A stretch of DNA of 64,000 nt from Corynebacterium lactis RW2-5 (GCF_001274895.1 NZ_CP006841.1:1178001-1242000); one strand, 5' to 3'. Positions 53,620-63,341 are shown, counted from the stretch's first letter. Program-made: numbers and translations. The notes: a model not told the origin generated them from the letters alone.

Positions 53620-54009
53620 GATTTTGCTGCAATCGCGTTGTCGTCTCTTCCCAAAATTTTTCGCTTACCGACGTGTCTTGCTTTTATTCGAACAGAAATT
53701 CGCATATTATTTGATGTGTGACGCTCGAGAGTCCGGGTTTGCCTTTATAACTGTCACAGGCTCAACCTCCTAGGGCTTTGTCTGCGTAGCGCCTCGTTGA
53801 GAAATCTGGCGTGATGCTCTGCGCGTGGGTGTAACCGGATACGTGGTCTTAAAGTCTGAATATGGAACCGAAAGGGTATTTCCCGCGCCTATACAGATGT
53901 GAGTGAAATTCTTGAGGCTGAGATTAATGAGGAGACTCTTGCTGACGACGTCGGTGGGGAGGTCCTGCAGGGCGTACAAGCTAACAATGAAAAGGATGAA
54001 GAACTAATT
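53620..54009. other. 390-nt region between the DUF3046 gene and recA
   Basis: Contains the putative LexA box, a TATTAT hexamer and an in-frame upstream extension of recA starting at GTG 53899. No other gene is supported. Confidence 0.6.
53688..53702 (+). promoter_or_regulatory. Putative LexA/SOS box upstream of recA
   Basis: TCGAACAGAAATTCG differs from the CGAAC-N4-GTTCG consensus by one base in the second half-site. A TATTAT -10 hexamer begins 3 bp downstream (53705), placing the box between -35 and -10. One mismatch noted; binding inferred. Confidence 0.6.
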
Positions 54010-55116
54010 ATGGCTCGTAAGAAGTCGGCGGCTTCCAGTCAGGGTAATGATCGTTTGAAGGCTCTCGATGTTGCTTTGGCAAGTATTGAGAAGGACTTCG
54101 GTAAGGGCGCTGTCATGCGCTTGGGGGATGACAATCGTCCTCCGATTCAGGTAATTCCCTCCGGAAATATTGCAATTGATGTGGCCTTGGGTCTGGGAGG
54201 CTTTCCCCGTGGCCGCGTCGTGGAGATCTATGGCCCGGAGTCATCGGGTAAGACCACTGTTGCTCTGCACGCTATTGCAGAGGCGCAGCGGCAGGGTGGC
54301 ATCGCGGCGTTCATCGATGCGGAGCACGCGCTGGATCCCGATTACGCTCGCAAGCTCGGAGTTGACACAGATAATCTGCTTGTTTCACAGCCGGATACGG
54401 GGGAACAGGCACTGGAAATCGCTGACATGCTGATTCGCTCGGGTGCAATCGACATTATCGTTGTGGACTCCGTTGCTGCTCTTACTCCGAAGGCGGAAAT
54501 CGACGGCGAAATGGGCGATTCCCATGTGGGTCTGCAGGCACGTTTGATGAGCCAGGCATTGCGTAAGATGACGGGCGCACTTTCGCACGCTGGAACGACC
54601 GCTATCTTCATCAACCAGCTGCGTGAAAAGATTGGTGTCATGTTTGGTTCGCCGGAGACGACCACTGGCGGTAAGGCCCTGAAATTCTACGCCTCGGTGC
54701 GGTGTGACGTCCGTCGTATCCAGACTTTGAAGGACGGTCAGGATGCTGTTGGTAACCGCACTCGCTTGAAGGTCGTAAAGAATAAGGTTTCTCCTCCGTT
54801 CAAGATTGCAGAATTCGACATTATCTACGGCGAGGGAATTTCCCGTGAGGGTTCTCTGATTGACATGGGTGTCGATAACGGGATTGTGAAGAAGTCTGGT
54901 TCGTGGTTTACCTATGAGGGGGATCAGCTCGGCCAGGGCAAGGAGAAGGCGCGTTTGCATCTTCGCGAGAATCCGGAGCTTGCCAAGGAAATCGAAATCA
55001 AGATTAAGAAGAAGCTCGGTGTCGGCGAATATGCGAACGCTGAGGAAGAAACTGATATCGATGCACCAGTAGATGTCGTGCCCGATATTGATTTCGACGA
55101 CCTCGATGATGAATAA
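54010..55116 (+). CDS. recA: Recombinase RecA
   Basis: DNA strand-exchange protein and SOS co-protease. 368 residues from MARKKSAAS. Walker [10 protein letters not shown], the RecA signature ALKFYASVR and L1/L2 loops ([28 protein letters not shown]) are present. The C-terminus is strongly acidic ([20 protein letters not shown]). The reading frame continues upstream to a GTG at 53899 with 37 acidic residues, but homologues start at the MARKK/MAPKK position. recX follows after 56 nt. Confidence 0.96.
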   Translation: MARKKSAASSQGNDRLKALDVALASIEKDFGKGAVMRLGDDNRPPIQVIPSGNIAIDVALGLGGFPRGRVVEIYGPESSGKTTVALHAIAEAQRQGGIAAFIDAEHALDPDYARKLGVDTDNLLVSQPDTGEQALEIADMLIRSGAIDIIVVDSVAALTPKAEIDGEMGDSHVGLQARLMSQALRKMTGALSHAGTTAIFINQLREKIGVMFGSPETTTGGKALKFYASVRCDVRRIQTLKDGQDAVGNRTRLKVVKNKVSPPFKIAEFDIIYGEGISREGSLIDMGVDNGIVKKSGSWFTYEGDQLGQGKEKARLHLRENPELAKEIEIKIKKKLGVGEYANAEEETDIDAPVDVVPDIDFDDLDDE

Positions 55117-55172
55117 AACTGCCGATTAATGTCGACAGGAAGCGTTTTGCAGTTAAGGAGTGCGGGGTAGAG

Positions 55173-55769
55173 GTGTTGGCAGAGTCGGAGTCGGACAAGG
55201 TCAGGAAAATTGAACAGCTCGCGCAGCAGATTGCGCAGGCCGATGGTTCAACTTTGTTCGATTCCGGGCATGAGGCGGCTAAGGCTCCTGTCCGTGCCAA
55301 GGCGCTGAGGCTTTTGGATCAGCGGATGAGGTCTCGTAAGGAACTTCTCGATCGTCTCCTGGCCGTTGAGGAGTTTCTACCGGCCATTGTTGAAGAGGTG
55401 GTCGATGACCTTGCCCGTGGTGGCCTCGTCAACGACAAGCTCTTCGCTAGTGAATGGGTTAGGCAGAGATTTTCGCTACGGGGTAAGTCTCGAACCGTTT
55501 TGGACCGGGAGCTTCGTGAAAAGGGCATTTCCTCCGCTGATCGGTCGGATGCTTTAGAACAAGTTACTCGTGTCGATGAGGAAATGGTCGCGCGCAAACT
55601 TGCTACCAAAAAGGCGGGGACGCTTCGCTGCGTCCCAGAAAACTATGCCGACAAACAGAAAGATCTTCGAAAAATCGTCGGGGTATTGGCGCGCAGGGGC
55701 TTTCCATCCGATATGTCGATGACGGTGGCCCGCGAAGCTCTCGACGCGCGATATGAGGAACTCGGCTAG
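55173..55769 (+). CDS. recX: Regulatory protein RecX
   Basis: Binds RecA filaments and inhibits RecA. 198 residues, mostly helical, with three repeated RecX units: AKALRLLDQRMRSRKELLDRLL, VNDKLFASEWVRQRFSLRGKSRTVLDRELREKGI and LRKIVGVLARRGFPSDMSMTVAREAL. Downstream of recA. The start is a GTG at 55173. Confidence 0.92.
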   Translation: MLAESESDKVRKIEQLAQQIAQADGSTLFDSGHEAAKAPVRAKALRLLDQRMRSRKELLDRLLAVEEFLPAIVEEVVDDLARGGLVNDKLFASEWVRQRFSLRGKSRTVLDRELREKGISSADRSDALEQVTRVDEEMVARKLATKKAGTLRCVPENYADKQKDLRKIVGVLARRGFPSDMSMTVAREALDARYEELG

Positions 55770-55874
55770 TTTCATTTTCTGCGTTAGTCAACCAGCTGCT
55801 AGGTAGGCCTAAAACCTCTAGCGTCGAACAGTTCTATGCAGCGTTTGGAAATTGGGAAATGCCTTCATAGCGGC

Positions 55875-55880
55875 TAACCT
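55875..55880 (+). promoter_or_regulatory. -10 hexamer TAACCT of miaB
   Basis: TAACCT, 8 nt before the GTG at 55889. A TAAAAT overlaps it but lies only 3 nt from the start. Confidence 0.45.
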
Positions 55881-55888
55881 AAAATGCC

Positions 55889-57439
55889 GTGACTACCCCT
55901 TCTCTGAACTCTGTTGAACAGCAGTCTGCGCCGCGCACCTATGAGGTGCGGACATTTGGCTGCCAGATGAACGTCCACGACTCCGAAAGACTATCGGGTC
56001 TGCTTGAGGAAAACGGTTATCAGGCGGTGGCAGAGGGCGACCAGCCCGACCTGGTTGTGTTCAATACCTGTGCTGTCCGTGAGAATGCGGATAACCGTCT
56101 TTATGGAACCCTTGGACAGCTCAAGCCGGTGAAGGATGCGCACCCTGGCATGCAGATTGCCGTCGGCGGCTGCCTCGCTCAAAAGGACAAACAGGTCGTG
56201 GTGGAGAAAGCGCCATGGGTGGACGTTGTCTTTGGTACCCACAACATTGGGTCGCTTCCTGCGCTGCTCGAGAGGGCTGCCCATAATCAGCGAGCCGAGG
56301 TAGAGATTAAGGACGCTCTGGAAGAGTTCCCTTCGGTCCTCCCTGCGAAGCGAGAGTCTACCTACGCGGGTTGGGTAAGTATTTCGGTCGGCTGCAATAA
56401 CACGTGTACTTTCTGTATCGTTCCGAGCCTGCGCGGTAAAGAGCGGGATCGTCGTCCTGGCGATATTCTCGCCGAAGTTGAGGCACTCGTGCAGCAGGGA
56501 GTTACAGACATCACCCTTCTGGGCCAGAATGTCAACGCTTATGGCGTCCATTTCGCCGATCCGGAATTGGAGCGCGATAAGTCCGCCTTTTCGAAGTTGC
56601 TCCGTGCTTGTGGTGCCATTGAAGGCCTTGAGCGGCTACGTTTTACCTCGCCTCACCCGGCGGAGTTTACCGACGATGTCATCGACGCCATGGCGGAGAC
56701 GCCTAATGTCGTCCACCAACTGCACATGCCGTTGCAGTCCGGCTCCGACCGCATTCTCAAGGCTATGCGCCGCTCTTACCGCACGAAGAAGTTCCTAGGC
56801 ATCCTAGACAAAGTCAGAGAAAAGATGCCTGATGCTGCGATTACGACCGACATCATCGTAGGATTCCCCGGCGAGACCGAAGAAGATTTCCAAGCGACCC
56901 TGGATGTCGTCGAGAAGGCTCGTTTCAGCTCTGCGTTTACGTTCCAGTACTCTCCACGTCCGGGAACCCCGGCTGCAACGATGGACGAGCAGGTGCCGCC
57001 TGAGGTAGTGAAAGATCGCTATGGCCGCCTTATCGCGCTGCAGGAGCGTATTTCCGAGGAAGAAAATGCAAAGCTCGTTGGACGCGAGGTAGAACTGTTG
57101 GTCACCCAGTCGGACGGGCGTAAGAACTCCGAGACTCACCGTATGTCCGGACGCAGCCGTGATGGCCGGCTTGTCCACTTTGCGAAGAACGAGGCCTCCG
57201 CTGGCGTTATTGATCGTTCAATCCGGCCAGGCGATTACGTTACGGTTCGGGTTACCGACTCCGCGCCGCACTTCCTCATCGCTGACTCCGGTGTGCTGTC
57301 TCATAGACGCACAAAGGCGGGCGATAACGTGGAAATCGGGCAGATTCCAACTACTGCTCCGATTGGTGTCGGACTAGGATTGCCAAAGATAGGCAAGCCG
57401 TCGGTTGAGAACAAGAATGAGGGATGTGGCTGTGACTAG
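55889..57439 (+). CDS. miaB: tRNA-2-methylthio-N6-dimethylallyladenosine synthase
   Basis: Radical-SAM methylthiotransferase that converts i6A37 to ms2i6A37 in tRNA. 516 residues. The N-terminal UPF0004 domain supplies three cluster cysteines (FGCQMN, NTCAVRE, GGCLAQ), followed by the radical-SAM motif [12 protein letters not shown] and a C-terminal TRAM domain (about 380-450). It ends with a short tail rich in Cys and Gly (NEGCGCD). The partner enzyme MiaA is encoded about 3 kb downstream. The next gene overlaps its end. Confidence 0.95.
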   Translation: MTTPSLNSVEQQSAPRTYEVRTFGCQMNVHDSERLSGLLEENGYQAVAEGDQPDLVVFNTCAVRENADNRLYGTLGQLKPVKDAHPGMQIAVGGCLAQKDKQVVVEKAPWVDVVFGTHNIGSLPALLERAAHNQRAEVEIKDALEEFPSVLPAKRESTYAGWVSISVGCNNTCTFCIVPSLRGKERDRRPGDILAEVEALVQQGVTDITLLGQNVNAYGVHFADPELERDKSAFSKLLRACGAIEGLERLRFTSPHPAEFTDDVIDAMAETPNVVHQLHMPLQSGSDRILKAMRRSYRTKKFLGILDKVREKMPDAAITTDIIVGFPGETEEDFQATLDVVEKARFSSAFTFQYSPRPGTPAATMDEQVPPEVVKDRYGRLIALQERISEEENAKLVGREVELLVTQSDGRKNSETHRMSGRSRDGRLVHFAKNEASAGVIDRSIRPGDYVTVRVTDSAPHFLIADSGVLSHRRTKAGDNVEIGQIPTTAPIGVGLGLPKIGKPSVENKNEGCGCD

Positions 57440-58082
57440 CGGGGAAAAAACCGCGGAATCGCTTCAAGGCCGGGATTTGCGCGCCGAAGAGCGCAAAGCT
57501 GCAGCGGAGCTGCAGCTAGGGCGTGCGGCTATTCCGATGCTAATTGCGGCGATTGGCCTCATAGTTAGCTTCTTCCTGCCGCATTCTGGTGTGGTCCTGG
57601 GCTTTGATGTTCTACTGGACACCGATGTTGCCCGTAAGTTTTTCACTACGGCTCCGGAGCGGATTTATTCCGTGCTTGTGGTTGTCGGTGTGCTTCTGGC
57701 TTTCGCAACGCTGCTGACCAGGACCACGACTGTCGCTTTCGTAGCCTGGGCTGTCTCTTCCGTGCAGGCGGTGTATTCGGTTTTTGCCGGTTGGATGCGT
57801 CAATCGCGGCCACAGGAGCTGGCCGGTGAGGGCATCGCGTGGGGGTTGGCTTTGAGCATCGTATGCAGCTTCCTTTTGGCTATCACGTTGAGCATTATTG
57901 CTTTCCGACGCACCCGTCGCCAGCACGAACTCGCTAATGAACGCCGCGTCCACGCCGACTCCGACCCGGTTCTGCGCGCGCAGCAGGCGTATTTGCGCTC
58001 TGGTCTCACCCCGAACACGACCACGGATGTCGAGATGGTCGACGATCGTCGGCAGCGGGCTAAGCGCCGCCACCGCGACTGA
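57432..58082 (+). CDS. Conserved membrane protein (Rv2732c-like position)
   Basis: 216 residues from the GTG at 57432 with GAGGG about 8 nt upstream; GTG 57426 or ATG 57417 are possible. About four hydrophobic segments (near 34-52, 77-95, 100-118 and 141-161), a charged N-terminus and a basic C-terminal tail (QRAKRRHRD). The protein lies between miaB and the DUF349 gene, where mycobacteria carry a conserved membrane protein, so it is probably that orthologue. No function is known. Confidence 0.7.
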   Translation: MTSGEKTAESLQGRDLRAEERKAAAELQLGRAAIPMLIAAIGLIVSFFLPHSGVVLGFDVLLDTDVARKFFTTAPERIYSVLVVVGVLLAFATLLTRTTTVAFVAWAVSSVQAVYSVFAGWMRQSRPQELAGEGIAWGLALSIVCSFLLAITLSIIAFRRTRRQHELANERRVHADSDPVLRAQQAYLRSGLTPNTTTDVEMVDDRRQRAKRRHRD

Positions 58083-58102
58083 TTTGACGGCTGATGAAAA
58101 AG

Positions 58103-58142
58103 AGCCCGGGCACATTCCTTAAATAGGAATCGTGCCCGGGCT
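58103..58142. terminator. Bidirectional terminator between convergent genes
   Basis: AGCCCGGGCAC (58103-58113) pairs with GTGCCCGGGCT (58132-58142), extended inward by ATTCC/GGAAT. Serves both the membrane-protein gene and the DUF349 gene. Confidence 0.85.
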
Positions 58143-58155
58143 GATTTCTTATTCT

Positions 58156-59541
58156 CTAAAGCTCCTTGAGTGTGTCAGCTGCCTGCTCGGCCCACTGACG
58201 CCACTGCTGGGCCTGTTCGCGAGCCTTGCCTGCCTGAGAGCTCTTCCCCTTAGCTTCGAGTTCTTTGGCCTTGGCTTCGAACTCCGCTGCGCGATCTGCG
58301 AACTGCTGGACGCGAGCCTGCGCCTCCGGGTCGGTGCGACGCCATTGAGAATCCGCGGCCTCCGAGACTCGCTTTTCCAGGGCTGCGATGCGATCTTCGT
58401 ATTCTCGGACACGGCCGCGCGGCACAAAGCCGATTTCCTCCCACTTTTCCTGCAGCTGCCTGAGCTCGGCTCGTGCGTGATCCAAATCCTTTGAAGGATC
58501 GATGCGAGAATCATACTCGGCGAGGAGGGCGTCCTTTGCCGCAGCGTTTTCCTCGTACTCCTTGTCACGGGCTTCGTTGACCGCGTTTCGGGCACTGAAG
58601 AATTCATCCTGGGCAGCTTTGAATCGTGCCCAAAGCTTGTCATCAATCTCGCGAGGGGCGCGTCCTGCGGCTTTCCATTCCTTCATCAAATCCCGGAATG
58701 CAGCTGCCGTTGACGACCACTCCGTGGAGGTCTTGAGGGCCTCCGCACGCTCGATGATGTCCTCCTTTGTGCGGCGTGCCGCGGCGCGGTTGCGATCTAG
58801 CTCAGCAAAATGCGATCCACGGCGACGGTTGAAGGAATCGCGGGCGCGGGAGTAGCGGCGCCAGAGTAAATCGTCAGTCTTGCGGTCGATGCCGCGGATA
58901 CTCTTCCATTCGGTGAGAATCTCTCGAATTCGGTCGCCTGCAACCTTCCACTCGGTGGAGTTTTCGGCCAAATCCTCCGCCTCTGCGGCGAGTTCTTCCT
59001 TGCGGGCGATTGCCTTTTTGCGTCGCTCTTCCTTGTCGAGCTGAGCCTTCTCAGCGGCCTGAGCAGAGGCCTCAATGACATGAACCAATCGAGCATCGAG
59101 AGCATCGACATCGCCGAGGACCGCGGCCGTCGGCAAGCCGTCCTTCAGCTCCTGCGCAGTATGTGCGATCGTCTGCGCCTCCTCCGGGTGGCTGACGACA
59201 CGTGATTCGAGAAGTTCGACCTCAGTCGCAAGATCGTCGTAGCGCTTGCCGTAATGGGCGTAGCCCTCCGCTGCCGTGCCGGCCTGCCACGAGCCGATTT
59301 CCCTCTCTCCATCTTTGGTGGCAAGCCAGACAGTCCCGGATTCGTCGATGCGACCGAATTTTGTCGGATCGGTTGCTCGCGAATGAGTCGCAGGCGAGGC
59401 AGCAGCGCCGGATGCAGTTCCTGAGCGAGGAGTTGGGCGCGGATGTGGTTGTGGGGTCGACGCAACGCCTGCGCCGGGGCGAGGGCCCGGACGCGGTCCG
59501 GGGCGTGGGCCTGGCTTCGGGGAGTTGTTGGTACCGGCCAT
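58156..59541 (-). CDS. DUF349 domain protein
   Basis: 461 residues. N-terminal PGPRPGPRPGPRPG repeats give a disordered Pro/Arg tail (about 8-24). Several DUF349 helical repeats follow: about five units of the type WKxxGRxPRxxDDxLWxRFxxARDxFFxxR, for example EWKAAGRAPREIDDKLWARF and WKSIRGIDRKTDDLLWRRY. The remainder is charged and helical, ending QWAEQAADTLKEL. In mycobacteria the orthologue sits between miaB and miaA (Rv2731). Function unknown. The ATG has GAAGAGG upstream; a frame extending to 59700 lies in the promoter region of the divergent gene. Confidence 0.85.
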   Translation of the reverse strand: MAGTNNSPKPGPRPGPRPGPRPGAGVASTPQPHPRPTPRSGTASGAAASPATHSRATDPTKFGRIDESGTVWLATKDGEREIGSWQAGTAAEGYAHYGKRYDDLATEVELLESRVVSHPEEAQTIAHTAQELKDGLPTAAVLGDVDALDARLVHVIEASAQAAEKAQLDKEERRKKAIARKEELAAEAEDLAENSTEWKVAGDRIREILTEWKSIRGIDRKTDDLLWRRYSRARDSFNRRRGSHFAELDRNRAAARRTKEDIIERAEALKTSTEWSSTAAAFRDLMKEWKAAGRAPREIDDKLWARFKAAQDEFFSARNAVNEARDKEYEENAAAKDALLAEYDSRIDPSKDLDHARAELRQLQEKWEEIGFVPRGRVREYEDRIAALEKRVSEAADSQWRRTDPEAQARVQQFADRAAEFEAKAKELEAKGKSSQAGKAREQAQQWRQWAEQAADTLKEL

Positions 59542-59713
59542 TGGGGAAACCTCTTCCAATCTTGTCAAAACATGCCGCGCGACACGGCTGCCATGAAACA
59601 CATTCCTTTCATTGAGTATCCCAGAAATTCGCGCGCGACGTTTGTAGTGCCACCGGATATGGGAAGACTCCCTGTATTCTTCGGCTGTCTTTCTGCGCAT
59701 ACTTGAGTCACGG

Positions 59714-59719
59714 TAGCGT
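59714..59719 (+). promoter_or_regulatory. -10 hexamer TAGCGT of the Rv2728c-like gene
   Basis: TAGCGT, 7 nt before the GTG at 59727; supports that start over the TTG at 59703. Confidence 0.45.
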
Positions 59720-59726
59720 TATTGTC

Positions 59727-60428
59727 GTGACCTACCGTTTAACAATTGTTCCGAGGGCACTTGTTACCGTCGACGAATTCGGCGGTGCCGCCGAGCCTGC
59801 GGTGGCACTTCGTCGCGCCTGCCTTAGCGCAGTACGCGAATGCGCCGCCGGCCGTCGACGTGTGGGACTAATTATCACGCCTTGCGAGCGCGCCTTGCGC
59901 GTATCACCACAGTTAGAAGGTAGCTTTCGGCCGTGGGGTGCCGATCTTTCGGTATCCGCCGGCGCCAGTATTTCAGAATTGCTCGGGCGCTGGCTCCTGG
60001 AGAGTGTGAGTGAGCGCAGCACTGAAAGCAGAGATGAAGTCATCATCTACTCCTCGATCGAGGAAGCGCTCTCCGCAGGTGAAACCGCGCTGGTCGTGCT
60101 TATCGACGGCGCTTTCGGCCTCGGCGATCAGTCGCCGACCGGCGCAATCAACGGTGCCGATGAGCTGGATGAGCTGTGCCGTCGCATTGCGGGGGGCGGT
60201 GTAGAGATACCGGAAAGTATTCTCGCCGGATTCCAGTTGCCGGACCCCGGCGCCGATTGCTCGACGCTTTGGCGTGAGCTAGCGCGTCTTCCCCGGCTTG
60301 TGGCAGGAAACGACGGGGGCGCCCAGGTGGGCGTCGGAAAGCGATTGCACTATTCGGCGAGCCCATATGGAATCGGATACCACGTGGCGAGTTGGCAGGT
60401 TGAAAAAGAGGGCAGTGAAGATGAATGA
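59727..60428 (+). CDS. Conserved actinobacterial protein upstream of miaA (Rv2728c-like)
   Basis: 233 residues, not a recognised enzyme family with confidence. It has [20 protein letters not shown] at the N-terminus, alternating hydrophobic stretches ([26 protein letters not shown]) and a C-terminal Trp/Arg-rich segment ([13 protein letters not shown]). The pattern and place suggest the mycobacterial Rv2728c orthologue, sometimes likened to class III extradiol dioxygenase folds, but no catalytic motif is evident. Its end overlaps the miaA start by 8 nt, so it is cotranscribed with miaA. Confidence 0.65.
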   Translation: MTYRLTIVPRALVTVDEFGGAAEPAVALRRACLSAVRECAAGRRRVGLIITPCERALRVSPQLEGSFRPWGADLSVSAGASISELLGRWLLESVSERSTESRDEVIIYSSIEEALSAGETALVVLIDGAFGLGDQSPTGAINGADELDELCRRIAGGGVEIPESILAGFQLPDPGADCSTLWRELARLPRLVAGNDGGAQVGVGKRLHYSASPYGIGYHVASWQVEKEGSEDE

Positions 60429-61356
60429 GCAGCCGGATACGACGCCGATTGCGGTGGTAGGTCCGACGGCGTCGGGAAAGTCGGACTTAGGGCTGGCACT
60501 TGCTGAGGAATTCGGCGGGGAAGTGGTCAACGTCGATTCGATGCAGCTCTACCGGGGTATGGATATCGGCACGGCGAAGCTGACGGTGGAACAGCGGCGG
60601 GGGATTCCGCATCACCAATTGGATGTCCTGGACGTGACTGAACCGGCGAGTGTTGCTAGCTACCAGAGGCACGCGGTGGCGGACGTTGAGGAGATTCGGT
60701 CGAGGGGTAAAGTGCCAATCCTTGTCGGCGGCTCGATGATGTATGTTCAGGCGCTTGTGGATGATTGGCAGTTTCCGCCGACCGATGCTGCCGTGCGTGC
60801 AAAGTGGGAGGCGCTGCAGGACGAGATCGGCCCCGTGGCGCTACACGCGAAATTGGCGCAGATCGATCCGGAGGCGGCGTCGATAATTGAGACGAATGAT
60901 CCGCGCAGGACGGTCAGGGCTCTCGAAGTGATTGAACTTACGGGCAAGCCGTTTGCGGCATCTAAGCCGTCGGTAGACGCCCCGCCGCGATGGTCGACGC
61001 GAATTCTGGGACTGCGTACACGGTCGGAATGGCTGAATCCACGAATCGAACTTCGTACCAGGAACATGTTTGAGTCTGGACTGCTCTGCGAGGTGGAGGA
61101 ACTTGTAGGCCAGGGGCTGAGAGAGGGCGTGACCGCCAGTCGTGCGATTGGCTACGCCCAGATCTTGTCGTACTTCGATGGAGAGTACGACCTTGAAACG
61201 GCGCTTGATCGCACGATTACGGGCACCCGGCGGTATGTGCGGCGACAGCGGTCGTGGTTCAACCGCGACCCCAGGATTTGTTGGCTAGACGCGAGCGGGG
61301 ACGTACGGACGCAAGCCTTGAACGCGCTAGCGGCTTGGGAAGCTGCGGGAGCATAG
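60421..61356 (+). CDS. miaA: tRNA dimethylallyltransferase
   Basis: Adds the dimethylallyl group to A37 of tRNA. 311 residues. P-loop [27 protein letters not shown] and [10 protein letters not shown] with the catalytic elements are visible, and the C-terminal [17 protein letters not shown] motif. The start ATG lies inside the end of the preceding gene, with a GAGGG upstream; a GTG at 60415 is possible. Substrate for MiaB. Confidence 0.95.
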   Translation: MNEQPDTTPIAVVGPTASGKSDLGLALAEEFGGEVVNVDSMQLYRGMDIGTAKLTVEQRRGIPHHQLDVLDVTEPASVASYQRHAVADVEEIRSRGKVPILVGGSMMYVQALVDDWQFPPTDAAVRAKWEALQDEIGPVALHAKLAQIDPEAASIIETNDPRRTVRALEVIELTGKPFAASKPSVDAPPRWSTRILGLRTRSEWLNPRIELRTRNMFESGLLCEVEELVGQGLREGVTASRAIGYAQILSYFDGEYDLETALDRTITGTRRYVRRQRSWFNRDPRICWLDASGDVRTQALNALAAWEAAGA

Positions 61357-61377
61357 CGCCCAGGCCGGCGGAATTAT

Positions 61378-61383
61378 TACGAT
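61378..61383 (+). promoter_or_regulatory. -10 hexamer TACGAT of dapF
   Basis: TACGAT, 7 nt before the ATG at 61391; fixes the start that begins MVSFAKGHGTQNDF. Confidence 0.5.
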
Positions 61384-61390
61384 GGGGTGC

Positions 61391-62290
61391 ATGGTTTCAT
61401 TCGCGAAGGGCCACGGCACCCAAAACGACTTCATCATTTTCCCCGACGACTCTGTCTCCGTTGATTTGAGTGAGGACGTCGTCGCGGCAGTATGCGACCG
61501 GCAGCGGGGTCTCGGCGCGGACGGTGTCTTGCGCGTTGCAAGGGCGGGTGAGCTGGTCTCAGCGGGAGTTTTGAAATCCATTCCCGATGGTGTTGCCCCG
61601 GAGGATTGGTTCATGGACTACCGCAATGGTGACGGTTCGATTGCGGAGATGTGCGGAAATGGCGTGCGAGTGTTTGCCCACTATGTGGCGGCCATTCACA
61701 GTCCGGAAAGCGTCGTCGACGGCCAGCTGCGTGTCGGTACGCGCGCCGGACTGCGGTCTGTTCGAATTGACTCGCTGAGCCGTGAGCGGGCAGTCGTGGG
61801 AGTCGACATGGGGCTGCCGCAGGTGCTCGGCCTCGGGACGGGCTTTGTTGAGGGGCGCTCGGCGACCTGGAAATTCGCCGGAGTCGGAGTTGACGTGGGC
61901 AACCCGCACCTGGCATGTGTGATGCCGGCACTGGACGTAGATGGTCTTAAGAGCATGCAGCTCGGCGACAACGTTAGCGTCTCGGAGGAGATGTTTCCCG
62001 CCGGTGTGAACCTAGAGATTCTCACACCGCTGGATAGCGATGACACGATTTCCATGCGTGTCATCGAACGGGGCGTAGGGGAGACGCGTTCCTGCGGTAC
62101 TGGAACCGTGGCAGCTGCAATTGCGGCGCTAACCGATGCGCAGCGCACAACGGGCTCGGTCCGCGTGCTGGTCCCCGGCGGTGAAGTCCGCGTGGATGTG
62201 AGCGAAGCCGGCGATGGGCGGTTTGGAGCCACCCTTACCGGCCCTAGCATCATTCACACCCATGGCGAAATCAACCTGGATTTGCTCTAG
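61391..62290 (+). CDS. dapF: Diaminopimelate epimerase
   Basis: Interconverts LL- and meso-diaminopimelate, the last shared step to lysine and peptidoglycan. 299 residues. The two catalytic cysteines are Cys88 in EMCGNGVRVFAHY and Cys235 in RSCGTGTVAA. KGHGTQNDFI is the usual N-terminal signature. The ATG at 61382 would add three residues but overlaps the TACGAT hexamer. Confidence 0.96.
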   Translation: MVSFAKGHGTQNDFIIFPDDSVSVDLSEDVVAAVCDRQRGLGADGVLRVARAGELVSAGVLKSIPDGVAPEDWFMDYRNGDGSIAEMCGNGVRVFAHYVAAIHSPESVVDGQLRVGTRAGLRSVRIDSLSRERAVVGVDMGLPQVLGLGTGFVEGRSATWKFAGVGVDVGNPHLACVMPALDVDGLKSMQLGDNVSVSEEMFPAGVNLEILTPLDSDDTISMRVIERGVGETRSCGTGTVAAAIAALTDAQRTTGSVRVLVPGGEVRVDVSEAGDGRFGATLTGPSIIHTHGEINLDLL

Positions 62291-62311
62291 GGGATAGGGG
62301 CGCGAGCCGGG

Positions 62312-63097
62312 TTAGTGCCCGCCGCAGCCTCCGTCACCGCAGCCGCAGCCTCCGTCACCGCAGCCTCCTCCGCAGCCCTGGGGTGCGATGATGTCGCCGG
62401 TCAGCAGGAAGGTGCCGGAGACGACCATTCCTGGCTGCGGCGCGATGTCACCGCCGGGAACTAGGACCTCCATCGGGGTCGGCAGCGCCAGGTTGAGAGC
62501 CCAGAATTTCTGTCCGGTCAGCTCGTTGACTCGCTTACGGGAGTTATTGACCACTCCGGCAAGCTCAACAATTGCGGATGGCGCGGCCTTGCCTGCTTGG
62601 TCACCTACTACAGCGCGTGCTCCGACGAAATCCTGCTTGGCAGGTTTCTCATCGCTGCCGGTGCGCTCGGAATAAGCCTGCTCGGATTCGTCGATGGTGA
62701 AGTCCGTAGCTAGGGCGGAGAGTGCAACATGCTCGAAGGTCTGCGTGCCCTCGTCGACAATCAGTGGCCCCTGTGCGAGGACGCAGCAGGCATTCTCAAT
62801 GACCTGGTCGAACGTATCCTGAGAAGGGTCGTCTCCGACAATCTCCACCAGCGCGAGTACGTCATCGACGCTTGAGACGTGCGCGGTGACGGTCGGCTCG
62901 CCGGCGAAACCGGCATAGGTGGAATAAGGTTCCACGCCAAGAATGTGCAGGCGGGCGCCCGAGGGGTCTTCGAAGCGGACTAGCTGGCCGCCCCGCACCT
63001 CGCCGATTACGGAGAGGTGGTTGGTGGCGATCGCCGCTTCAATCGCGTCCTGCCACTGAGGGTAATCCAGTCCAATGCTTCGCAAGTCGGTAGTCAT
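62312..63097 (-). CDS. Conserved hypothetical protein with Cys/Gly/His-rich C-terminal tail
   Basis: 261 residues. The N-terminal ~230 residues form a soluble alpha/beta protein (LDYPQWQDAIEAAIATNHLSVIGEVRGGQLV; VEPYSTYAGFAGEPTVTAHVSSVDDV) with no recognised active site. The last 21 residues contain five Cys, a terminal His and many Gly and Asp, a likely metal-binding tail. Part of this tail comes from an exact 21-nt tandem duplication. The ATG at 63097 has TATTAT 8 nt upstream. Lies between dapF and the ferrous iron transport genes, divergent from feoA; an iron-related role is only inferred. Confidence 0.7.
   Translation of the reverse strand: MTTDLRSIGLDYPQWQDAIEAAIATNHLSVIGEVRGGQLVRFEDPSGARLHILGVEPYSTYAGFAGEPTVTAHVSSVDDVLALVEIVGDDPSQDTFDQVIENACCVLAQGPLIVDEGTQTFEHVALSALATDFTIDESEQAYSERTGSDEKPAKQDFVGARAVVGDQAGKAAPSAIVELAGVVNNSRKRVNELTGQKFWALNLALPTPMEVLVPGGDIAPQPGMVVSGTFLLTGDIIAPQGCGGGCGDGGCGCGDGGCGGH
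62321..62362. repeat. 21-nt tandem duplication in the Cys-rich tail
   Basis: Two exact copies of a 21-nt unit (62321-62341 and 62342-62362), seven codons each, beginning GCCGCAGCCT and ending CACCGCA on the plus strand. Because the length is a multiple of three, expansion or loss of a copy keeps the frame and changes the Cys count. Confidence 0.8.
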
Positions 63098-63105
63098 AGC
63101 TGCAC

Positions 63106-63111
63106 ATAATA
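63106..63111 (-). promoter_or_regulatory. -10 hexamer TATTAT of the Cys-rich-tail gene
   Basis: Minus-strand TATTAT, 8 nt before the ATG; likely leaderless. Confidence 0.5.
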
Positions 63112-63248
63112 CTGCTGATATCACAACAAGCGAAGAACTCTAGGAACGAATCGGGGCCAGCTGGCTTGGTTAGGCCAGTTTCGAGGAGATTGTTTTCACT
63201 TGGCGTTCAGTTATTGAATTAAGCAATTCCATTATTTAGTGAATAAGC

Positions 63249-63267
63249 GTAGGATAGCCTTTGTTAA
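63249..63267. promoter_or_regulatory. Putative DtxR box upstream of feoA
   Basis: GTAGGATAGCCTTTGTTAA matches 13 of 19 positions of the DtxR consensus TTAGGTTAGCCTAACCTAA, with the left half and the central TAGCCT strongest. It lies about 75 nt before the feoA start and is flanked by AATAAGCGT direct repeats (63242-63250 and 63266-63274). Iron-dependent repression of feoAB is inferred. Confidence 0.6.
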
Positions 63268-63341
63268 TAAGCGTCAAGTCGAAACGCGCTGGTAAACCGC
63301 AAAAGAACCAGCATAATTCGGCATCGTACGGAAGGATATCC

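Noticed and set aside
53303..53773. 156-codon frame overlapping the DUF3046 gene
   Set aside because: Different frame from the conserved DUF3046 sequence; hydrophobic but without family signature, and it runs into the recA promoter.
55827..55842. CGAACAGTTC in the recX-miaB gap as a second LexA box
   Set aside because: The half-sites are too close together compared with the CGAAC-N4-GTTCG spacing.
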